Assembly: GCA_902780565.1 (NCBI GenBank)
Contig: CACZGD010000013.1
Location: 1-32,534 of the forward strand
DNA: 32,534 nucleotides
Direction of reading: 5' to 3'
Source of the DNA: Oscillospiraceae bacterium
Lineage (GTDB): Bacteria; Bacillota; Clostridia; Oscillospirales; Acutalibacteraceae
Shown here: positions 8,273 through 15,223 of the stretch, piece by piece
Layout: the number at the start of each line of letters is the position of its first letter
Numbering within the stretch: position 1 is the stretch's first letter
Translations under genes and position numbers: made by a program
The notes under the pieces: model-generated
The model's database searches: none
Seen by the model: the letters and a program-made list of their open reading frames with translations, nothing else
Told to the model about the DNA's origin: nothing

Positions 8273-8301
8273 ATCATAACACATTTTTTCAGGCATTTCA
8301 A
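8273..8301 (-). promoter_or_regulatory. Promoter of the aryl-acid operon
   Basis: On the minus strand TTGAAA (8296-8301), a 17-bp spacer and TATGAT (8273-8278). Transcription would start near 8266, giving a leader of about 36 nt before the GTG at 8230. No riboswitch or leader peptide is evident in so short a leader. Confidence 0.75.
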
Positions 8302-8332
8302 CAGATTCATCATTATTTTGAATCAGTTTGAT

Positions 8333-8367
8333 AAAAAAAGCGCCGCGCCGCAAAAATGCGGCACGGC
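8333..8367 (-). terminator. Terminator of the lipoprotein gene
   Basis: GCCGCGCCGCA (8342-8352) and TGCGGCACGGC (8357-8367) form a stem with one mismatch and a short A-rich loop. On the minus strand it is followed by CTTTTTTTATC, a good U-tract. It separates the lipoprotein gene from the operon promoter downstream. Confidence 0.85.
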
Positions 8368-8393
8368 AAACAACGACGGAGTTGATATTGATT

Positions 8394-9065
8394 TCAGCCG
8401 ACAGCGTAGGTAAACAGCGCGTCGGTCCCGGATGAAGAGGGAACGTTGACCGTAATGGAGAAGGGATCCGTCAAGGATGCGGGATTCACAACGGCAACCG
8501 TCACAACACGGAACGTCAACGTTTGACCGGCGTCCATGATCTCGTTGTTTGTCCTCTGAACCGACCATGTTTTTCCGTTGTCATCGGAGACGCCGCCATT
8601 ACTTAGCGAAATCCCGAATTTATCACCGTCTTTATCATTATGACTATAACCGCGGATCGGATACAGTTCGCCGTTATATTGCAGCTTAAAATCGAATTCC
8701 CAACCCACATCGCTTACATTCAGGTAACTGCGATCCTTGTTCTTTATCTTCATAGTCAGAATAACAAGCACACGACCGGTTGACGCGGAAAAATATCCTC
8801 CGTCGCTTTGATTGATTGGCTTGCCAAATTCAGAAGGCATAGAACTGGCATAATAGGAGAGCTTTGCATCCATCAGCGTAAAATCAACAATATCCGTAGA
8901 TGCGGTCTCCTTCAGCTTGACCGGTGTACCGGTCTCGGCGGTGTCAGTCGCGGCGCTGGCCTGCGCGTCTGAGCCGCTTTCCGTCTCCATCGGGGGAGTC
9001 GCCCCACAGGAGGCCACCGCAAGCGCGAGCGCAAGTGTGAGAATAACAGCAATCAGTTTTTTCAT
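8394..9065 (-). CDS. Putative extracellular lipoprotein, DUF4352-like
   Basis: A 223-residue secreted lipoprotein. The signal peptide MKKLIAVILTLALALAVASC ends in a lipobox (V-A-S-C) with C20 as the lipidated cysteine. A low-complexity Ser/Ala/Thr/Glu linker (about 21-55) follows, then a beta-rich domain. The pattern GRVLVILTMKIKNKDRS followed by GELYPI resembles DUF4352-type immunoglobulin-like extracellular domains, but I cannot confirm the family. Start ATG at 9065 has AAAGGAAT about 8 nt upstream; a longer reading frame upstream reads through the promoter and is rejected. The gene is divergent from the Xre-type regulator at 9192 and is probably controlled by it through the repeats at 9103-9136. 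Confidence 0.82.
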   Translation of the reverse strand: MKKLIAVILTLALALAVASCGATPPMETESGSDAQASAATDTAETGTPVKLKETASTDIVDFTLMDAKLSYYASSMPSEFGKPINQSDGGYFSASTGRVLVILTMKIKNKDRSYLNVSDVGWEFDFKLQYNGELYPIRGYSHNDKDGDKFGISLSNGGVSDDNGKTWSVQRTNNEIMDAGQTLTFRVVTVAVVNPASLTDPFSITVNVPSSSGTDALFTYAVG

Positions 9066-9102
9066 TGTTTGATTCCTTTCTGTATTGAGTTTGATATAGT
9101 TT

Positions 9103-9161
9103 ATATATCGCCCTAATAGTATCATATATCGCCCTATTTTGTCAAGGAATTGTTTTATAAT
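9103..9161. promoter_or_regulatory. Divergent promoter region with two 13-bp operator-like repeats
   Basis: On the minus strand TTGACA (9140-9145), an 18-bp spacer and TACTAT (9116-9121) preceded by TG one base upstream form a strong promoter for the lipoprotein. The sequence ATATATCGCCCTA occurs twice, at 9103-9115 and 9124-9136, exactly 21 bp apart (two helical turns). One copy lies in the spacer, the other just past the -10 box, where a bound protein would block transcription. On the plus strand TATAAT at 9156-9161 can serve the regulator, with a poor -35. The regulator gene next door is the obvious candidate to bind. Confidence 0.7.
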
Positions 9162-9191
9162 TTTTCCGGATAACAAAAGGAGGGCATGGCG

Positions 9192-9437
9192 ATGAATACT
9201 TATCTTTCAGTCAAGGACCGGATCCTGCAGCTTCTGGCGGAGCATGATCTCTCGATCTACGCCCTTTCCATCCGTTCCGGCGTTTCATCCTCGACCATCA
9301 AAAGCATATTATACGGAAAAAGCAAAAACCCCGGCGCCGTCACGCTGAAAATGCTGTGCGACGGCTTCGGGATCAGCTTGTATTCGTTTTTTGACACGCC
9401 GACGTTCCGGTCTCTGGAGCCGGAGGATCTGGAATAA
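9192..9437 (+). CDS. Small Xre-family helix-turn-helix regulator
   Basis: An 81-residue DNA-binding protein that is almost all HTH_3 domain. The helix-turn-helix is at about residues 18-45 (DLSIYALSIRSGVSSSTIKS), followed by the typical ILYGKSKNP turn and a last helix LKMLCDGFGISLYSFF. There is no sensor domain. Two ATGs lie close together; I chose 9192 because AGGAGGG (9178-9184) is 7 nt away, whereas the ATG at 9186 would be only 1 nt from it. It diverges from a lipoprotein gene whose promoter contains two direct repeats. It is followed by a clear terminator. Confidence 0.88.
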   Translation: MNTYLSVKDRILQLLAEHDLSIYALSIRSGVSSSTIKSILYGKSKNPGAVTLKMLCDGFGISLYSFFDTPTFRSLEPEDLE

Positions 9438-9483
9438 TGCCGTCGCGCAGGTCTTCGAAACCGGAGGCTGCGGCAAACCGCGC

Positions 9484-9515
9484 CCCCGTCAGCCTTCGCC
9501 GACGGGGTCGTTTTT
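9484..9515 (+). terminator. Terminator of the Xre-family gene
   Basis: CCCCGTC (9484-9490) pairs with GACGGGG (9501-9507), with a further inner GC-CTTC-GC fold, followed by TCGTTTTTG. It ends the plus-strand regulator transcript just before the convergent membrane-protein gene. Confidence 0.85.
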
Positions 9516-9532
9516 GTATGATGCGCAGGCGG

Positions 9533-10180
9533 TCAGATGATCCCGAGCGGGATGAGCACCGCGAGCAGGACGGCGACAGTCCCCCACAGGCAGATGAGGA
9601 ATTTCTTCTGCGTTTTGCGGGGCTTGTCGTACACAAGGTTCGCCGCGAGGAAGAACGGGATATAGGTCGTGACGAACACCGGCAGCGCGCCCCACCACTT
9701 ATAGACCCAGATGAACGCCGGGGTGGAGGCGAGGAAGATCTCGAACACCGAGAAGAACAGGGCGTTGCCGATCGCGAACAGGACGCGGTTGTTGATCCCG
9801 AGGATCTTTTTGTCCTTGTCCTTCGGCAGCAGCTCCACGCTCATGAAGCCCGCCACGCTGAACATCAGCGACAGCTCCCACGACACGCCGACCAGCAGGA
9901 TGAAGCTGGTGCTTTCGGGCGAGACGTGCCAGAGCGCGTAGCCCGTGAAATGGCAGATCACCGCGTTCGCGATCTCATAGAGCCAATGCACGCCGTAGAG
10001 CGCCAGCGCAGCCGCCATGCCGTTATAGTTTTTCTTTTTCCACTGGGGGATCCAGATCCCCACGATCACAAGGGCAAGCAGGGTGATAAAGGTCCAGTTG
10101 AAATTTGCAGTGCTTCGCACAGCGGCCTTCGCCGCGTCCGCCGCCGCCATCGCGGCCGCGGAGCCGTCTCCGAACAACAT
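9533..10180 (-). CDS. Hypothetical multi-pass membrane protein
   Basis: A 215-residue integral membrane protein of unknown function. Hydrophobic stretches suggest six or so helices: WTFITLLALVIVGIWIP, MAAALALYGVHWLYEI, STSFILLVGVSWELSLMF, VLFAIGNALFFSVFEIFLA, LPVFVTTYIPFFLAANLV and FLICLWGTVAVLLAVLIPLG. Charged loops such as PKDKDKK and DKPRKTQKK lie between them. The N-terminus is Ala-rich and not a cleavable signal peptide. Start ATG at 10180 has GGGAG about 9 nt upstream. It has its own promoter and is separated from proA by a terminator, so it is not part of the proline operon. I do not recognise the family. Confidence 0.75.
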   Translation of the reverse strand: MLFGDGSAAAMAAADAAKAAVRSTANFNWTFITLLALVIVGIWIPQWKKKNYNGMAAALALYGVHWLYEIANAVICHFTGYALWHVSPESTSFILLVGVSWELSLMFSVAGFMSVELLPKDKDKKILGINNRVLFAIGNALFFSVFEIFLASTPAFIWVYKWWGALPVFVTTYIPFFLAANLVYDKPRKTQKKFLICLWGTVAVLLAVLIPLGII

Positions 10181-10214
10181 AAGATCACACTCCCTTTGTA
10201 TTTGGTACTTCCAT

Positions 10215-10243
10215 TATAGCAGGGACCGCAGAAAAAAGAAACT
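10215..10243 (-). promoter_or_regulatory. Promoter of the membrane protein gene
   Basis: On the minus strand TATAAT (10215-10220) is preceded by TG one base upstream, an extended -10. At 17 bp there is only a weak -35, TTTCTT (10238-10243). The start codon lies about 35 nt downstream. Confidence 0.6.
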
Positions 10244-10254
10244 GTAAAAACCAT

Positions 10255-10289
10255 ACAAAAATAACGGCGGTCCTTTGGGCGGACCGCCG
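10255..10289 (-). terminator. Terminator of proBA
   Basis: CGGCGGTCC (10265-10273) and GGACCGCCG (10281-10289) form a perfect 9-bp stem with a 7-nt loop. On the minus strand TTATTTTTG follows. It lies directly after the proA stop. Confidence 0.88.
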
Positions 10290-10299
10290 AAAAAGCCGT

Positions 10300-11544
10300 T
10301 CAGCGGATCTGCCCGCTGCCGGTGACGATGTAGCGATAAGTGGTGAGCGCTTCCAGCCCCATGGGACCGCGCGCGTGGAGCTTTTGGGTGGAGATGCCCA
10401 TTTCGCAGCCAAGCCCGAACTCGCCGCCGTCCGTGAAGCGGGTGGAGACGTTGACGTAAACCGCGGCGCTGTCCACCTGCGCCGTGAACGCGGCGGCGGC
10501 AGCGGGGTCCTCGGTGACGATCGCGTCCGAATGGTGAGTCGAATGCGCGGCAATATGGTGGATCGCGGCGGCAACATCCGTCACCGCGCCGACGGCAAGC
10601 ACGTAGTCCAGGAATTCCGTGTCGAAATCCTGCTCCCCGGCGGGGACGGCGGTTTTGAGATACGGCAGGCATTTTGCGTCCGCGCGCAACTGCACGGGGT
10701 GTTCGCCGGACGTGAGCCTTGCTTCCATGGCGGGCAGGAACGAGGGCAGCAGCGCCTCGTGCACCAGGCAGACCTCCGCCGCGTTGCATACGGAGGGGCG
10801 GCTCTTTTTGGCGTTTTCGAGGATCGTGAGCGCCTTTTCCACGTCGGCGGCGGCATCCACGTAGATATGGCAGATGCCGGTGCCGGTCTCGATGCACGGC
10901 ACGCGGGCGTTTTCGACGCAGGCGGAAATGAGCCCCTTGCCCCCGCGCGGGATCAGCAGATCGATGAAGCCGACGCCGCGCATCAGGGCGTTCGCGCTTT
11001 CGCGGCTGGTATCCTCCACCAGCGAAACGGTTTCAGCGGGCAGCCCCGCACCGGTCAGCCCCTGCCGCAGGGCGTTCGTGATGGCGGCGGCGCTGCGGTG
11101 CGCCTCCTTGCCGCAGCGCAGGATGCAGGCGTTGCCGCTTTTGACCGCCAGCGCGGCGGCGTCCGCCGTCACGTTCGGGCGGCTTTCGTAAATGATCGCC
11201 ACGACCCCGAGCGGGGACGCGACCTTTCGGATCAGAAAACCCTTGGGGTGGACGTGCGATTCCAGCTCCCGCCCGACGGGATCGGGGAGCGCGGCGACCT
11301 CCCGCACGCCCGCCGCCATGGCGGAGATACGCGCCTCGGTGAGCAGCAGGCGGTCCATCATCACGGGCGAAAGAACGCCCTCGGCGGCGCGGCAGTCCTC
11401 CGCGTTTGCGGCAAGGATGTTTTCCGTTTCGGCAAGCAGCGCCGCCGCCATGCCGTGCAGGGCGCGGTTTTTGGTTTCGGTATCCGCAAGGTTCACGGCG
11501 GCGGAGACCGCCTTGACCTGCCGCATGAGTGTTTCGGTCGTCAT
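10300..11544 (-). CDS. proA: Gamma-glutamyl phosphate reductase
   Basis: The 414-residue enzyme reduces gamma-glutamyl phosphate to glutamate semialdehyde with NADPH, the second step of proline synthesis. It is an aldehyde-dehydrogenase-fold protein of normal length. The catalytic cysteine is C253 in SRPSVCNAAEV; VASPLGVVAIIYESRPNV and the substrate region LLIPRGGKGLI are also typical. The C-terminus has FTDGGEFGLGCEMGISTQKL and ARGPMGLEALTTYRY, both hallmarks. Its ATG overlaps the proB stop as ATGA, so the two are translated together. Confidence 0.97.
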   Translation of the reverse strand: MTTETLMRQVKAVSAAVNLADTETKNRALHGMAAALLAETENILAANAEDCRAAEGVLSPVMMDRLLLTEARISAMAAGVREVAALPDPVGRELESHVHPKGFLIRKVASPLGVVAIIYESRPNVTADAAALAVKSGNACILRCGKEAHRSAAAITNALRQGLTGAGLPAETVSLVEDTSRESANALMRGVGFIDLLIPRGGKGLISACVENARVPCIETGTGICHIYVDAAADVEKALTILENAKKSRPSVCNAAEVCLVHEALLPSFLPAMEARLTSGEHPVQLRADAKCLPYLKTAVPAGEQDFDTEFLDYVLAVGAVTDVAAAIHHIAAHSTHHSDAIVTEDPAAAAAFTAQVDSAAVYVNVSTRFTDGGEFGLGCEMGISTQKLHARGPMGLEALTTYRYIVTGSGQIR

Positions 11545-12326
11545 TCGGAGCCCTCCTTTTCGGGTTTGGCAAGGAAGCGGGTGCCGACCGGCTTCCCCTC
11601 CAGAATATCATAGAGGATCGCGGGGTCCCTGCCGTTCGCGATCACCATTTCACAGCCCGCGGCGGTGGCGATGGCGGCGGCCTCCAGCTTCGTCGCCATG
11701 CCGCCCGTGCCCTGCGCCGAGGCGCTGCCCCCGGCGGCAGCCAGCATATCGGGCGTGATGGCAGTCACGCGCGAGATCAGCTTTGCGGTGGGGTCGAGGT
11801 TCGGGTCGGCGGTGAACAGCCCGTCGATATCCGACAGCAGGATCAGCAGGTCCGCGTTCACGCTTGCCGCGACGCGGGCTGCCAGCGTATCGTTGTCGCC
11901 GATGCGCAGCTCCTGCGTGGCGACGGTGTCGTTTTCGTTGATGACCGGCAGCACGCCGAGCGCGAGAAGCTGCCGGATGGTGGCGATGAAGTTTTCGTGC
12001 TGCTGCGCCTGCCGGAAGGAATCCGCCGTGAGCAGAAGCTGCGCGACGGTATGGTTATATTCGCCGAAATATTTGTCGTAGGTATACATCAGCTCGCACT
12101 GCCCCACGGCCGCCAGCGCCTGCTTCATGGGCACCGAAAGCGTCCGCTCCCCCACGCCGGCCTTGCCGCGCCCCATGGACACCGCGCCGGAGGACACCAC
12201 GACGACCTCGTAACCGGCGTTTTTGACGTCCGAGACCACCTTGCAGAAGTTTTCGATGTGCCGGATGTTCGGATGCCCCGTGGGATGGGCAAGCGTGGAC
12301 GTGCCGATCTTGATCACGACGCGCAT
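11541..12326 (-). CDS. proB: Glutamate 5-kinase (kinase domain only)
   Basis: The 261-residue enzyme phosphorylates glutamate to gamma-glutamyl phosphate, the committed step to proline. Amino-acid kinase motifs are present: VVIKIGTSTLAH at the N-terminus, SSGAVSMGRGK, the glutamate-binding NENDTVATQELRIGDNDTL, LLSDIDGLFTADP and GTGGMATKLEAA. The C-terminal PUA domain of longer bacterial ProB proteins (about 370 residues) is missing; the protein ends soon after the kinase domain. I chose ATG 12326, with AGAGGGGGG about 9 nt upstream; an in-frame extension further upstream reads through the promoter. Proline feedback inhibition acts on the kinase domain and may still occur. Confidence 0.96.
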   Translation of the reverse strand: MRVVIKIGTSTLAHPTGHPNIRHIENFCKVVSDVKNAGYEVVVVSSGAVSMGRGKAGVGERTLSVPMKQALAAVGQCELMYTYDKYFGEYNHTVAQLLLTADSFRQAQQHENFIATIRQLLALGVLPVINENDTVATQELRIGDNDTLAARVAASVNADLLILLSDIDGLFTADPNLDPTAKLISRVTAITPDMLAAAGGSASAQGTGGMATKLEAAAIATAAGCEMVIANGRDPAILYDILEGKPVGTRFLAKPEKEGSE

Positions 12327-12369
12327 GCGATCTGGCCCCCCTCTTATCAATGAATATCGATTATTTTTC

Positions 12370-12398
12370 ATTATAATCCACTTTTGTGAATAAATCAA
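12370..12398 (-). promoter_or_regulatory. Promoter of proBA
   Basis: On the minus strand TTGATT (12393-12398), a 17-bp spacer and TATAAT (12370-12375). The leader to the ATG is about 37 nt, too short for a T-box, and no such structure is seen. Confidence 0.78.
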
Positions 12399-12439
12399 CC
12401 GTTTTTCTGCAAATAGTCGCCGCCGGGGACGCAAACGCC

Positions 12440-12467
12440 TTGTTTTTTTCGCGCCGTGTGCTATGAT
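12440..12467 (+). promoter_or_regulatory. Promoter of the 36-codon ORF
   Basis: TTGTTT (12440-12445), a 16-bp spacer and TATGAT (12462-12467) with TG one base upstream (extended -10). An AGGAGG site at 12484-12489 and the ATG at 12498 follow at ideal distances. Confidence 0.6.
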
Positions 12468-12497
12468 GGCGTCAGAAAACCAAAGGAGGAAAACGCC

Positions 12498-12608
12498 ATG
12501 TTCCGATATGAAAACGAATTCTGCGCGCTGCGGGTCGGCGGCAGGAACGCGCTGACCGCCGACGCGCCCACCGCGGCGATCCTGTTCTTCGGCGCGGAGA
12601 AACCGTAA
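12498..12608 (+). CDS. 36-residue small ORF, possibly the stump of a lost gene
   Basis: The ORF begins with ATG 8 nt after AGGAGG, behind a good promoter, and ends in TAA at 12606-12608. The product starts MFRYENEFCALRVGG and ends FFGAEKP. It has no signal peptide or membrane helix, and its codon use is GC-rich like the real genes nearby. The strength of the signals compared with the short product suggests either a genuine small protein or the intact 5' end of a larger gene whose remainder was deleted. No plausible continuation is seen in any frame after the stop. Function unknown. Confidence 0.45.
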   Translation: MFRYENEFCALRVGGRNALTADAPTAAILFFGAEKP

Positions 12609-12679
12609 AGCCGCAGCGGGGAACGCCGGAAAGCCCCCCTCGCCCCCGCCGTCGCCCGGCAGAGCGAAGCCGGCGGGCG

Positions 12680-12713
12680 TTTAGATGAAGACGTTTAGAC
12701 TGTTTTAGATGAA
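12680..12713. repeat. Short TTTAGATGAA repeats in the gap
   Basis: TTTAGATGAA occurs at 12680-12689 and 12704-12713, with TTTAGAC between them at 12694-12700. They lie in the 220-bp gene-free gap 12609-12828, which otherwise holds a GC-rich imperfect hairpin near 12650-12680 and the terminator at 12764-12802. No function can be assigned. Confidence 0.5.
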
Positions 12714-12763
12714 ATAACGGGAAATGCATATCCAATAATGGAAATGAGCAGTTTCCCGCAAAA

Positions 12764-12802
12764 CAAAAAAAACACAGCGGCCGGATCGTGGGTCGCTGTG
12801 TT
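12764..12802 (-). terminator. Terminator of the M3 peptidase operon
   Basis: AACACAGCG (12771-12779) and CGCTGTGTT (12794-12802) form a perfect 9-bp stem with a 14-nt loop. On the minus strand a run of T follows (12764-12772 on the plus strand is all A). Confidence 0.87.
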
Positions 12803-12828
12803 TCTGTCCGTCCGGCGGCGCCGCCTCT

Positions 12829-13590
12829 TCAGCGGGCCCCGCCGTAAAGCCGCAGGGCCTCGGCAAGGCTCTCTTCCGGGTCCGAAAGGGGCGTATATTC
12901 CAGCCCGCAAGCGCCGGAATAGCCCGCCTTGTCGATCGCGGCGAAAATGTTGCGGTAGTCGCTTTCGCCGTATTGCAGCTCATGCCGCCCGGGATGCCCC
13001 GCGGCGTGCAGATGCGCGATGAGATCGAGATTGTTCGTCACGTTCGGGATGATATTCCCCTCGCTGACCTGCTGATGATAGATATCGAACACGACCTTCA
13101 CAAAGTCGCTGCCGACCTCCCGCACGATGCCGAACGCCTCCCCGGACGAGGTCAGGTAATACCCCGGGTGGTCGACCAGGACGTTCAGCGGTTCGATCAT
13201 CAGGGTGACGCCCGCCTGCTCGAGGAGCGGCGCGCCCGCCCGCAGGCCCTCCACGATCGAGCGGCGCTGGGCCTCGCGCCCGGCGCCGGTATCCGGCCCC
13301 ACCTGCGTGATGAGCTTTTTCACGCCAAGCGATTCGGCGGCGGCGCAGCTCTCCCGCAGCCCCGCCAGCCACAGTTCGCGGCACGCCGGGTCCGTCAGGC
13401 GGAATTCGGTGGTACACATGCTGAGCAGGGTCACGCCGTTGGCCTGCAGCGCCCTTGCGGCTGACGGCAGATCAAGCCCCCGCCAGTCGTAGATCTCCAC
13501 GTATTTGTATCCCAGCCGGGCAACGGCCGCCACCGCCGTTTCAAACGGCAGCCCTCCGAAAAAGCACGGGATCGGCACACAAAGCTTCAT
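12829..13590 (-). CDS. Hydroxypyruvate isomerase-like sugar isomerase/epimerase (TIM barrel)
   Basis: A 253-residue AP-endonuclease-2-fold TIM barrel. Residues matching the metal/substrate site of hydroxypyruvate isomerase are visible: E133 in MIEPLN, D169 and H172 in FDIYHQQ, H199 and H203 in GHPGRHE, and E231 in GLEYTP. The GRHE and IEPLN motifs are characteristic of the Hyi branch, which interconverts hydroxypyruvate and tartronate semialdehyde, but the substrate is not certain. I chose ATG 13590, with AAAGGAG about 8 nt upstream; it overlaps the MBL gene's stop as ATGA. It is the last gene of a four-gene operon. Confidence 0.85.
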   Translation of the reverse strand: MKLCVPIPCFFGGLPFETAVAAVARLGYKYVEIYDWRGLDLPSAARALQANGVTLLSMCTTEFRLTDPACRELWLAGLRESCAAAESLGVKKLITQVGPDTGAGREAQRRSIVEGLRAGAPLLEQAGVTLMIEPLNVLVDHPGYYLTSSGEAFGIVREVGSDFVKVVFDIYHQQVSEGNIIPNVTNNLDLIAHLHAAGHPGRHELQYGESDYRNIFAAIDKAGYSGACGLEYTPLSDPEESLAEALRLYGGAR

Positions 13591-14288
13591 GCGTTCTCTC
13601 CTTTCGTCGTTCCCGCCGGCTCGCACAGAAAGCGCGAAACGCCGACGTCGCAAACGCGGATCCTTCTGCCGAAGCGCTCGGTCTCCACGCCGGGGATCTC
13701 CCCGGCAAGGATCCGTTGAGCGCCCTCGATCAGGGCGGGGATCACGTCGCGGCTGACCTTTTCCGCCGCGTGGGACGGATAAACGAAATCGAAATCCGTC
13801 CGCTTTTCCAGCCGCCGGAGGCTTGCGATATAGGCGGAAAGCTCCCGCTGCGGCCCGAACATGAAGATATCGCCGTCCGCCTGAATGGGGTCGCCGCCGA
13901 TCAGACAGCGGCTGCTCCGGTCCAAAAGCGTGATGCTGCCGGGCGTGTGCCCCGGCAGATGCACGACCTCCAGCGCCCTGCCGCCGAGGTCGATCACGTC
14001 CCCTTCAAACAGCGGCGTCACGGCGCCGCCCCCGGAATTGTGATAAAACGCAGTTTCAGACGCATGCATATACACCGCGTCGAACTGCGCGTTCCCCGCG
14101 ATGTGGTCCCGGTCCGCGTGGGTATTGAGCACCAGCGGCGGCAGATCGGTGTGCGCGGAAACCAGCGCGCGGATATCGAGCCCCGTCATGCCGGTATCGA
14201 CCACGAGCGCCCGCTCCCCGCCGGTCAGCAGGAAGATCCGCACGCCGCGGTCCGTCTCCGCCCAGGTATTTTCAAACAGCTTTTTCAT
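13587..14288 (-). CDS. Metallo-beta-lactamase-fold hydrolase
   Basis: A 233-residue MBL-fold hydrolase, in the size range of glyoxalase-II-like proteins. The metal motif reads NTHADRDH (H57, D59, D61, H62), so the second His of the canonical HxHxDH is Asp. Other ligands are H114 in LPGHTPGS, D133 in GGDP and H173 in YPSHAAE. GMTGLDIRALV after VVDTG is also usual for the fold. Substrate unknown; neighbouring sugar-acid isomerase suggests a small thioester or lactone, but this is a guess. The start has AGGAGG 6-7 nt upstream. It sits 29 bp after the DUF218 gene. Confidence 0.88.
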   Translation of the reverse strand: MKKLFENTWAETDRGVRIFLLTGGERALVVDTGMTGLDIRALVSAHTDLPPLVLNTHADRDHIAGNAQFDAVYMHASETAFYHNSGGGAVTPLFEGDVIDLGGRALEVVHLPGHTPGSITLLDRSSRCLIGGDPIQADGDIFMFGPQRELSAYIASLRRLEKRTDFDFVYPSHAAEKVSRDVIPALIEGAQRILAGEIPGVETERFGRRIRVCDVGVSRFLCEPAGTTKGENA

Positions 14289-14317
14289 AAACGGCCTCCT
14301 GATTTTCGTCCCCGCCG

Positions 14318-15190
14318 TCAGGAAAGCGACGGCAGCTCGTGGATATCGTAATTGTCGTAATAGATCTCGAAGGCGGTCCCGGTATCGCCGGACAGCTCGA
14401 TCAGCGCGCCCGCCTGGAACATGGCGGACAGACTGCCGGAGGGCGCCCGATAGGCGGCGTTGGAGACGACCGCAAGGGGTTCGCTTCCCTCTTTTTCCGC
14501 CCGCAGGATCGCTTCGGCCCCGAACAGCAGGGCGCCGGTAGCGATGTGATAGTCGCTCGACACGATCGCAAGCGCGTTCACCTGCGGGTAACGCGCCGTG
14601 AGAACGTCATACGTACGGATCGCGTTCTGCGCGGTGGTCAGGGATTTGTCCTCCACGATGATCCGGTCCTCTTCGACGCCGTTTTCGATCAGCCACTTCG
14701 CCATTTCCCCGGCTTCTGTGACAGTTTCGTTATTCGCAGCGGTCCCGCCGCCGGTGCAGACGATATAGGCGTTCGGGTATTTTTCGGCGCTTTGCAGCAC
14801 CACGTTCAGCCGCCCGATCAGCTCCGGGCGCATCCCGCCGTCCGGCGCGAGCTGGAACCCGAGCGCGACGATGCAAAGCGAATCCGTCTCGGGCAGGCCG
14901 TCCGGCAGCACGTCGTAGTGCAGGGTCTGCCCCGCGTCCGGCGTCCGCCACAGCGTCAGGATCCGTTCCCACCGCCGCCCGAGGTCCGGGTCGGCGGTCT
15001 TGAGTTCAAGCAAAAGCGCGTCCACCTGTCCGGCGGCCTGCTCTCCGTATGCCGCGTGATCCACGACCAGCTCCTCAATGAGCGCCTGCGCCGCGGCAGG
15101 GTCGGCTTTCTTCCCGCAGCCGGAAAGGGCAAGCAGGAGCAGCGCGCTCAACAGCGCGCAGAATATGCGTTGATTCATGCTCGGTTTCAT
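14318..15190 (-). CDS. DUF218 (YdcF/SanA-like) lipoprotein
   Basis: A 290-residue protein with a lipoprotein signal; the lipobox is LALSGC with C25 as the modified cysteine. The DUF218 domain covers about residues 105-260: SLCIVALGFQL, then MRPELIGRLNVVLQ, YIVCTGGGTAANN, EAGEMAKWLIENGV, IIVEDKSLTTAQNA and VSSDYHIATGA. This is the ElyC/SanA/YdcF type, connected in other bacteria with envelope maintenance; its chemistry is not settled. The part between the lipobox and the domain is helical. Start ATG 15190 is preceded by a GGGGGG site about 10 nt upstream. It follows the M3 peptidase gene after 33 bp and is probably on its transcript. Confidence 0.85.
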   Translation of the reverse strand: MKPSMNQRIFCALLSALLLLALSGCGKKADPAAAQALIEELVVDHAAYGEQAAGQVDALLLELKTADPDLGRRWERILTLWRTPDAGQTLHYDVLPDGLPETDSLCIVALGFQLAPDGGMRPELIGRLNVVLQSAEKYPNAYIVCTGGGTAANNETVTEAGEMAKWLIENGVEEDRIIVEDKSLTTAQNAIRTYDVLTARYPQVNALAIVSSDYHIATGALLFGAEAILRAEKEGSEPLAVVSNAAYRAPSGSLSAMFQAGALIELSGDTGTAFEIYYDNYDIHELPSLS

Positions 15191-15223
15191 TTTGCTTATT
15201 CCCCCCGTGTCCGTCTCTGTGGT

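Noticed and set aside
12327-12400. T-box or riboswitch ahead of proBA
   Set aside because: The leader after the promoter is about 40 nt with no conserved T-box sequence and no terminator fold.
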